Origin: Macrocystis pyrifera
Taxonomy: Eukaryota > Sar > Phaeophyceae > Laminariales > Laminariaceae
DNA length: 64,000 nt
Direction: 5' to 3'
Assembly (NCBI GenBank): GCA_031763025.1
Contig: JASSKH010000005.1
Span: 6,842,966-6,906,965 of the forward strand
Of the stretch, positions 41,885 to 64,000 are shown one piece after another (within the stretch, counting starts at the first letter, position 1; every line of letters starts with the position of its first letter). The position numbers and the translations under genes were made by a program. The notes beneath the pieces were generated by a model, which worked only from the letters and a program-made list of their open reading frames with translations, was not told where the DNA came from and did no database searches.

Positions 41885-42150
41885 TGGTATCCCCTCTCCC
41901 CTCTGCTGCGGCGTCATGATTTGTAGCAAGCGCCCCCTCATCATACCTGGCAGGCGTTATCGCCTGCCTGGCTGATAAATGCCTCGCCCCTTCGTTCAGA
42001 AGACATCAGGCGAGCAAGCAAGCAACTAATACAAGAATGACAACCTTCAAGCATCTTGTTGTGAGAGTGACCAGAGCAAAGCCAAAAGCGCTACTAATAC
42101 CTGCATAGCAGTAGGCGATCCCTAGGTCCATACTGCATTTAAAGTTAACA
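41885..42150. repeat. Direct repeat pair, copy 1
   Basis: CATACCTGGCAGGCGTTATC, GAGTGACCAGAGC and AGGTCCATACTGC occur in the same order at 43955-44190. The copies are about 2.1 kb apart in direct orientation. They could be LTRs of a degenerate element or two copies of one dispersed repeat. Confidence 0.55.
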
Positions 42151-42524
42151 CTGGCGTCGACGGCAGGACGCTTTTGGTTCCCTGTTCGAGGTAATTTTAG
42201 GCAGATACAATGCTGTTGGGTACTTGTACATTGTAGACCTGGGATAGGTGGATATAGCTGGTAGTTGCAAAGAGAAGAGGGTGTAACAAGCGGCGGAGCG
42301 GAGGAGGGCGGGGAGTGGGGTCTATAGTCCTCGAAAAATGACACCCTGGTATATCGATATACTTCGTGCGTTACCTACATACTACAAGTAGCAATGTACT
42401 GCTGCTTGCTGATGGTACCTGAAACATGTATGTAGGTGTCTTTCATACCTTTTCTTGTTGTAGTGTTCGAGCGTTTTTTTGCGGGCAGAAACACCGGACA
42501 GCTCGCAGTATGATATAGATCAGG

Positions 42525-42870
42525 CACTCCCACATGTGAAAACACTACCTATTGAGCTCTAGGGGAGAAAGATCGGTAGATTACCCAGCCCGGGGTAATC
42601 CTCAAACACCCCCCTCTCCTCTGAAGTGCGGGATCATTGGGGCGTCGGTACCGTATACGGCCGTACGCTGACCTACCCACTTCATTTCAATACTTGGGGA
42701 ACCAGGGAGATGTGTTTTCAGGGACGCACGCGCAAGCGTTTCGATGAAAGAAACGTTCGAAGTAAGATTCGGATCCGTGTCCTACCGACAACGGCAAATG
42801 TGAGGAGGATGTTACCTACTGAGCCATAGGGGCAAACGATCGATCGATTACCCAGCCCAGGTTTTTCCTT
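42525..42870 (-). mobile_element. tRNA-derived SINE, dimeric copy 2
   Basis: Same head-body-head arrangement as 32350-32695, with the same body block GTCAGCGTACGGCCGTATAC. The B box has changed (GGATCCGAATCTT). A lone head fragment also occurs at 37540-37580. Confidence 0.75.
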
Positions 42871-43072
42871 ATAACATATACTCGAAGCTGGAGACAGGTG
42901 GATACACAGGCACCTCTGCAATCTGCTACCAAGTAGCAAGTGGTTGTAACCGGGGGAAGAAGAGCGGAGAACAGACTATGACGAATGGTTGATACGCACA
43001 TACCTGACACCCTGGTACGCAATAAAGCGTTTTAAAAGGGCGAAAAGGGAGGATTCCAGGCCCAACGCTTGG

Positions 43073-43327
43073 TCAAGAAACATACCAGGTGGTACGAATT
43101 AGAGGGAGAGGGAAGCGACCTCCTTCTGTAGGAGCTGATATTACTGCAGTAGCTAACCCGGTCGATCGAATACTACGCAGCCCGCCGAAGCTTAACAAAT
43201 GTATGGTGGCTTCGTTGCGCAGTGGACCCCGCAACAGCGCAGCTGCAGATAGTAGAGCAAGAACGAGAGCGAGAGCGAGCAGGCCGTATTGTACGAGAAG
43301 GCTGGAAGAAGAAGCCGGCATAAAAGT
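43073..43327 (-). CDS. Small ORF with N-terminal membrane anchor, hypothetical
   Basis: 84 codons from ATG at 43327 to TGA. It starts MPASSSSLLVQYGLLALALV and continues through a leucine/alanine-rich helix of about 25 residues, then a basic region (LLRGPLRNEA, GGLRSIRSTG). This looks like a signal anchor. It could be the first exon of a spliced gene. It is surrounded by repeats and has no homologue I recognise. Confidence 0.3.
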   Translation of the reverse strand, partial: TFMPASSSSLLVQYGLLALALVLALLSAAALLRGPLRNEATIHLLSFGGLRSIRSTGLATAVISAPTEGGRFPLPLIRTTWYVS

Positions 43328-43446
43328 GCCAAGTACACACCCCACCTGTCGAAAAAAACGCGATTTGGTCGTTTTGTGTATCTCCCCTTCCATCCTCCTC
43401 CGGTATTTTTTCAACCGATCGCACAGCGGACGGAAAGTAATAAGGG

Positions 43447-43580
43447 CGGGGGGGGGGGGTTCAGGGCGGGGTGTACTCTGTTTGCATGGCCGTAGTCGTA
43501 TGTGACCATAGACTCTCGCACCTTTACAATGCCGGGACGGAGCACATCGGGTTTTCACCGACCAGACAGACCTTGCTAGC
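43447..43580 (-). mobile_element. Poly-C-tailed retroposon, copy j (reverse)
   Basis: G run, then CATGGCCGTAGTCGTATG and the body as far as CACCGACCAGACAGACC. Truncated away from the tail. Confidence 0.75.
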
Positions 43581-43954
43581 AGTGTGTTTGGCTGAGTGGT
43601 CGAAAACCTTTCTTTCAGGTTCCCTCTTTTCTCACCATTCCATATTCATCGCTGATGGTAGACCTATTCATCGCTGATAGCGGTTCGTCGGATAGGGCTG
43701 GTAATGTGTTGCACGGTGCCACGACAGCACCACTCCTCACTCACGTCGTCGGGGTAGGTTAGAGGCTGGGGAGGCGGGGGCGAGGGGGCCGGGGGTCCGT
43801 GGTATCATGATTGTTGTTATTGTTGTTGTGCATTCGCTCACCATCACCGGCGCGTGTTATCGTGCAGGAGGCACGTTTTTCCTTCGCCCGGTTCGGGGGT
43901 ACAGAATAGAAGCCTTCTAGAGTAAGCCTCCTGAGATGTACGTATTGTCTTGGT

Positions 43955-44190
43955 ATACCCCCCCTCCTCTGTTGCGGTGTTATGATTTAGCGTAAGTGCC
44001 CCCTCATTATACCTGGCAGGCGTTATCGGCTGCCTGACTTGGAATGATTCGCCCGTCGTCGGTGAGAAGATTAGATAGCATTCCAAGCACCTGTCGAACA
44101 CCTCGTGTGAGTGACCAGAGAGCAGAGCCAGAGGTACCCCGTGCATCTTATATTATGAATACAGTAGGTCCGTACTGCCTCTTACCTACA
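43955..44190. repeat. Direct repeat pair, copy 2
   Basis: Second copy of the repeat at 41885-42150. It runs directly into a tandem array of AGTAGGTCCATACTGCCTCT at 44160-44410. Confidence 0.55.
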
Positions 44191-44412
44191 GTAGGCTACA
44201 GTAGGTCCATACTGCCTCTTACCTACAGTAGGCTACAGTAGGTCCACACTGCATCTTACCGTAGGTCCATACTGCCTCTTACCAACAGTAGGCTACAGTA
44301 GGTCCATACTGCACCTTACAGTAGGTCCATACTGCCTCTTACCTACAGTAGGCTACAGTAGGTTCATAGTGCCTCATACCTACGGTCGTCTACAGTAGGT
44401 CCGTTCTGCCCC
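44155..44412. repeat. Minisatellite, ACAGTAGGTCCATACTGCC units
   Basis: Six or seven imperfect units alternating 30-50 bp, built on CAGTAGGTCCATACTGCC and TCTTACCTACAGTAGGC. Confidence 0.85.
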
Positions 44413-44580
44413 TTGCCTTCACAGTCACACTCTGTTTTTCGCCTTTTCATGTTTCGCGCGCTTTTACGCCCGGCACTCGCAACGCTCTCGACGTATTGCG
44501 TCCATTATGGTGCTGTGGTTGCTCTCCAGGCTAGGCTTTGTCCGCGCGGCATTTACGTATGACGTTTCCAGACGCTGAGA

Positions 44581-44790
44581 AGGGGGGGGGTGTACTCGAT
44601 ATCATGGCCGTAGTCGTATGACCATAGACCCTCGCGTCCCTACAATGCCGGGACGGAGCATGTCGGGTTTTCCCCGACCAGGCAGACGTTGCTTGCACCA
44701 AGCGCGAAGCGCCGTCAGGTGTTGGACCAATTCTATCAAAGGGTGGGCGGCGATCCCGTGCAAAAACCCCTCGCTCCGATTCAGCACCCT
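44581..44790 (-). mobile_element. Poly-C-tailed retroposon, copy k (reverse)
   Basis: G run followed by GTGTACTCGATATCATGGCC and the body to the TCAGGTGTTGGACC region. Confidence 0.8.
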
Positions 44791-45099
44791 CCGAAAATGC
44801 CCGAAAATCACGTACTGATATGATCTACGCCGCTTTAGAACTCAACTGAGCCTCTTGGTGTTAAGACGTGGCTATGTCGGTGGCAAGCAAGCGTACGTGC
44901 CAACTCTCGCACACGTTGGACACACCACGACCTAGGGTGTAGATCATATTGACCAACCAGATCCTAATATATATGGTTCATGACATGCAGTGCAGGATTT
45001 GTGAAGTAGCAGGTCCAGCCCACAGGAAACAGGCCCATAGAGATCATGCAGGATATATTCGGCTGGCTCCCACCCGGCAACATGAGCTAGATCGTACAG

Positions 45100-48000
45100 G
45101 TCGGTGTGAAGCGGGGCCCGCACGGTAGTGGTAAGGGTAAGGGACGCAGGTGGTTCTGGCAGCTGGAAAGCAATGCTTCGCTTCTTTTAATTTAGATTTT
45201 TTTATTGATGGCGAGAGCTGAGGAGGTGCTCTGGTAGAGAAGTGAGAGGTAGGGGAGAGGGACTCGACGTCCAGATATACTCGTCCCACCCCACGCCACA
45301 AGCTCTCCTAAGTTCCTCTTATCTGATGTACGCCTACAGAACTTTCCTACGGCTACCGATCGTTCTTCTGCTAATATAAGAACTTCTCACTTCGTGGTCC
45401 CAGCAACTAGATGCCTCCCGGGTAGGGATGGCTCACATGATCGTGAGAAGATCTAGAAGAAGCGCTGCAGTCCCAAGCTTGGCCAGAACATTCGTTGAAT
45501 GCGACGACGTCAGATGTGAAGCGGGGCCCGCACGATAGTGGTAAGGGTAAGCGGCGCAGGTGGTTCTGGCAGCTGGAAAGCAGTGCTTCGCTTCTTCTGA
45601 TTAGATCTTCTTATTGACGGCGAGAGCTGAGGAGGTGCTCTGGTAGAGAAGTGAGAGGTGGGGGGGAGGAACTGTTGGTTAAACGTTGCCTTCAATGCCA
45701 GGCGCAGAAGACCTCCCGACACACCATTCGTTGGCCCATCCTTTCTCTTCCTTTGCCCAACGGGCCTGGCGTCACCGTCAGCGGGAAGACCCAAACATCG
45801 GGCTCAAAGCCGAACGTCTGCGGTTGCCGGTGCCCAGTGGATATGGGGGCTGGCAAGGGTTGGGCCGGTAGTGGTGCATGGGACATTGTCGTCCCAGTTT
45901 GGTTTTGGGGAGGCTGGGAGGTGGTGGTCCTAGACATCGCGGCGGACGTAAAGGGTGCGCATGGTGAGGAGGGGTCGTCATCGGGTTCAACGAATATTCT
46001 GGCCAAGCTTGGGACTGCAGCGCCTCTTCTAGATCTTATTGATGGCGAGAGCTGAGGAGGTGTAGAGAAGTGAGAGGTAGGGGGGGGAGGGACTCGACGC
46101 CCAGATATACTCGTCCCACCCCACGCCACAAGCTCTCCTAAGTTCCTCTTATCTGATGTACGCCTACAGAACTTTCCTATGGCTACCGATCATTCCTCTG
46201 CTAATATAAGAACTTCTCACTTCGTGGTCCTATCTGCGTTAAGGAATATTACTCTCGTCTAAAGGGTTATCCGCCCTAGGGAACATTCCTAAAAGAACGT
46301 TACTCTAGCCTAACGGAATATCCGCCGGGTTGATCCATTCTTCGGATTATTCTCGTATTCGTGAGACTACAAGACTGCAACGTATTATCTATATCTATAG
46401 CCCATGAGTACTCCACTTATATCACATCGGGAATATAAGATCTATCTGATCTGATGGAGATAGATCTTATATATCTGTAGATGATCTGTCCGAAGTTAAC
46501 CCTTCTTTGTGCGGTTACGGGCGCGCATGCGCGCCGCGCCGAGGTGGTGCCTACGAAGGGGGCACGGTCTCGGGGCACGAGCCGAGGGTTCGCGAAAACA
46601 AGCAAGTATACGCAAACGTACATAATGCGTGCGAAAAATAACAGAGCTGTGTGGTACCCAAGAAGGCCACACAAATGACATCAGTCTTAGGATACCTGGT
46701 ACATAATACCATGTTGTTTTTAGTACTGCTCTTGTTGTGTTTGTGCGTCTCCGTCCAATGATGCAAACCTTGCCGGAACCCCGACGACACCAGCGATATC
46801 CCCAAGCATCTGCCCGCGGACCTCACTACATACGTGCTCACAGCTTCTGCCGCCAAGTCCCCACCTTACCACGTCACCGTCGACGACGTCACTCCTCCAC
46901 CGGAACGCTACACCTCCGTGTAGCCTCCTTACGTTCAGGCCGCCGAGTCGTACTCGTAGCGATATCATAATCAGCATTTGTGTTTGTACTTCACTAGCCC
47001 ACCGCCAACTCTCGGCAATACGACGGCGAGGTAAAATCGTAGCCTGGGTTGTACCCTGACCTCCGTCGGTTTCCACCGACCCCTGTTTTAAGAGGTCATC
47101 GAACTAGCATTATATCGAGTTTACAGCTCACCCGTGTTTCTTCCATGTTTGCCAAGTAAGATTCACGTAGCATTGTCGCCCCGGACGACTGCAGAGTTAT
47201 CGGTCATAGGGATCCTGGCAGCGTGCCCCTCTGCCCTCTGGTAAACGACACCACCTGTGATGCCGCAACTATAGGCCGAGGTGTACACGCTAGTGCTTTC
47301 ACCTCGCGCTATCTACCACCTTGAACTTAACGCAATAGGCCAATCTTCTAGCATCTTCTTGCCGACACCGTCTTTGAGTCTGATTTTGTTGAGTCAATTA
47401 CTTTGCTACGTTTGCTGGTATAGTTCACGCCACAAGCAGATCTCCGAAACGCCGCGTTGTTCGCTCCGTCTCTCAATTTTAGTAGCCCCTAGAGTACGCA
47501 GCCCTCATAGCACTCTAGCTGTGTCCCGTTTGTCTCGCGTGATGTCTGCCATGTTAGGACCTTCGTCACAAGACAAGGCATGATGTCTACCGGATATATA
47601 TGTTTTTTAATTGTGATCACTGTCTCCTTTTTAGAGTTTCTCCGTTCGCCATCCCGGTTCAGCGAACAACCCCCGTTCGAACCTCTTTGGGCCCCAGACA
47701 ATGGCTCCAGAATAAGTTTTGCTTACTTCTTTTGCCTTCACTTCGGTCTTAGTTTCTACCTCCAGCCTTCGCTTCGGCTTCAGTCTCCTTTTTCTTTCAT
47801 CTTTCTGGGTATTCGCTTTGATTGATTTCTCTTTTCGCGTCTGCTTTGAGTTCTGTCTAACCCTCCTTTATTCTCCCTTTAGTGGTTGTTCTCAGTGAAC
47901 ACTCCCCCCTTCATGGTGTTTGGGTCTTATGACGACGTGTGGGGGAATCTTTAGCCTCATTTCGTTTGTTTCGAATAGCCGCATCTTCGAGCACATTTTC

Positions 48001-48580
48001 CTGGTCGTCTGGGATGAACTTTGTCATCACCCTCCGACCAGCTTATGGTCTGCATATACGACTATTCAGGGTGGGCTAATGTGATATGAGTGAAGTACTC
48101 ATGGACTATATATATGGATAACATAGTCGGCAGTTTTGTAGTCTCACGAATACGAGAATAATCCAAAGCATGGATTAATCCAGCGGATATTCCGGTAGTT
48201 GGGATATCGCTCTTTTAGGGATGTTCGCTAGGGCGGATAGCCGGTTAGACGATAATCATGTTCCTTAACGCAGATAGGACCATAAAATGATGAGTTATTG
48301 TAATAGCAGGAAAACGATCGGTAGCCATAGGAAAGTTCTGTCGGAGTACATCAGATAAGTGGAATTTAAGAGAGCTTGTGGCATGGGGTGGGACGAGTAT
48401 ATCTGAGTGCTGAGTCCCTCCGCCCTACCTCTCACTTCTCTGCCAGAGCACCTCCTCAGCTCGCGCCATCAATAAAAGATCTAAATAAGAACAAGCGAAG
48501 CACTACTTCCCAGCTGCCAGAAACACCTGCGTCCCATACCCTTTTACCCAATCTCGGCCATCACTTCACATTTGCCTGCG
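45100..48580. mobile_element. Ty3-type LTR-retrotransposon fossil cluster (family B)
   Basis: LTR-like copies: two partial ones in reverse at about 45105-45410 and 45515-45662, a longer reverse copy ending at 46425, and a forward copy starting at 48082. They share CTTCTGCTAATATAAG or its inverse, CTCTGGTAGAGAAGTGAGAG and the GATATAAGTGGAGTACTC-type end. A fragment resembling the zinc-binding part of a Ty3 integrase lies at about 45668-45790. The facing outer copies and repeated partial copies show several insertions or rearrangements. Broken and old. Confidence 0.65.
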
Positions 48581-49017
48581 CTTGGCAACCAAATCGCAGC
48601 ATGAGGTGCTTCAACGTTGACCACTCACAAACATTCCCCGGAACAAGAAGAAAACCGAGGGACACCAAAACAATAATTATTCAACATTCTTTTCGCTATT
48701 AACCATAATAATTATTGTGTTTGCCCCCTCCGGCAAATAAGTGTCCCGCACGGAATTCAACGTGGATTCGCTCATAAAAATCCACAGAAAGAAAGAAAGA
48801 AGAAGAAATGCTGTTAATGTTGCCTTTTTTAACTCATTTAGGACTGCCTGCAAGCCCGTTTTGGGGCACAGACTACTTGGAATTAGACTGAAAATACCAC
48901 TTTGGGCGGAAGAGTGGGGATCCTTTATGCATCAATATGCAGACCAAGCGTCCCCTATAGTTACACCTAGAATAGTAAGTGCATGTTTTTTTCATGTGTA
49001 GTGAAGCAGTAAAAGGC

Positions 49018-63494
<14,477 letters not shown>

Positions 63495-63544
63495 CTGCCA
63501 AGAGCACAGTAGCAGCACATGTGTGATGCATTGTTCGTAGAAGG

Positions 63545-63992
63545 GATGTCCTACCAGCCTGTCAGTAGGCTATAACGTACTAGCCTGTCCGTAGGCTACA
63601 GCCTACTAGCTAGCCTGTCAGTAGGTAACAACCCGCCTGGTACTAAAAGACGCATTCTACGATAGATATATAGCCCATTTCCGCTAAAATGTTTTCTGAA
63701 TGACGGGGTTCTTTAACCCTAAATCGTCGGAAACGATGCCAATCTTGTTTCGAAAAAACGGCGCTTTTGCATACTTGGGCCATGGGATTATTTCATCGGG
63801 ATGCAATTTGATTTTTTCTGAAGTCAGTTTTCTGGTGAGGTATGGAGCTCCTCAAGGTCAAGCGAGGAGCCTACAGAAACTTAAGGGCGGACCTCTATCA
63901 TCGTAGAACGCCTCCTAACTAGCCTGTCAATAGCGCTTATAACCTACTAGCCCGTCAGTAGGCCACAACCCACTAGTAGCCCTGTCAAACGA
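63545..63992. repeat. CCTGTCAGTAGGCTACAACC short tandem repeats
   Basis: Three units at 63555-63640 and two or three more at 63914-63992, separated by a 270-bp unique stretch. ACTAGCCTGTC(A/C)GTAGGC is the core. Confidence 0.75.
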
Positions 63993-64000
63993 AATAATGT

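Noticed and set aside
43570-43625. TGGCTGAGTGGTCGAAAACC resembling a tRNA-Ser/Leu start
   Set aside because: No matching stem or B box at the right distance.

Overview
The window looks like nuclear DNA of a brown alga (Phaeophyceae, Ectocarpus-like) or a close stramenopile relative. This is inferred from genes broken into many small exons by introns of hundreds to thousands of bases, GT-AG splice sites, a Cys-rich GCC2/GCC3 (ephrin-receptor-like) protein of a kind abundant in brown algae, a plastid-type Rieske oxygenase, Ty3-type retroelement fossils and a very heavy load of simple repeats. Most long open frames are artefacts of microsatellites or repeats. The gene models below were built by hand from protein motifs plus splice phase.

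Layout. (1) 4813-22698 (+): a 16-exon gene for a pheophorbide a oxygenase (PaO)/Tic55-type Rieske non-haem iron oxygenase. Both Rieske ligand pairs, the mononuclear iron site, the C-terminal CxxC and the stop are visible; the 5' end is not identified. (2) 24624-25151 (-): an unrecognised gene with two or three phase-matched exons. (3) 28956-37060 (-): a two-exon gene for a two-helix membrane protein of 180 aa, split by a 7.56-kb intron full of repeats. (4) 37-49 kb: a repeat-rich zone with two clusters of LTR-retrotransposon fossils, dimeric tRNA-derived SINEs, MITEs and tandem repeats; one small ORF with a membrane anchor may be a gene. (5) 49018-63494 and beyond (-): thirteen 3' exons of a large Cys-rich GCC2/GCC3 protein, with an antisense LINE fragment in one intron. 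A possible exon of another minus-strand gene lies at 351-473.

Repeats of note. Thirteen or more copies of a short retroposon share one end, a run of C, and are truncated at the other end. Eight copies belong to a ~105-bp palindromic MITE. Two hAT-type non-autonomous elements are packed with palindromic GC-rich motifs and have 8-bp target duplications. The nonamer TACCWGGTA occurs at least 17 times where about 0.5 would be expected by chance. Several exons with otherwise intact protein motifs and matching splice phases are off by exactly one base, usually at a homopolymer, which points to assembly error more than to gene death.

The genes show no evident shared pathway. PaO-type enzymes act in plastids on chlorophyll breakdown or related substrates. 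The GCC2/GCC3 protein is probably extracellular.
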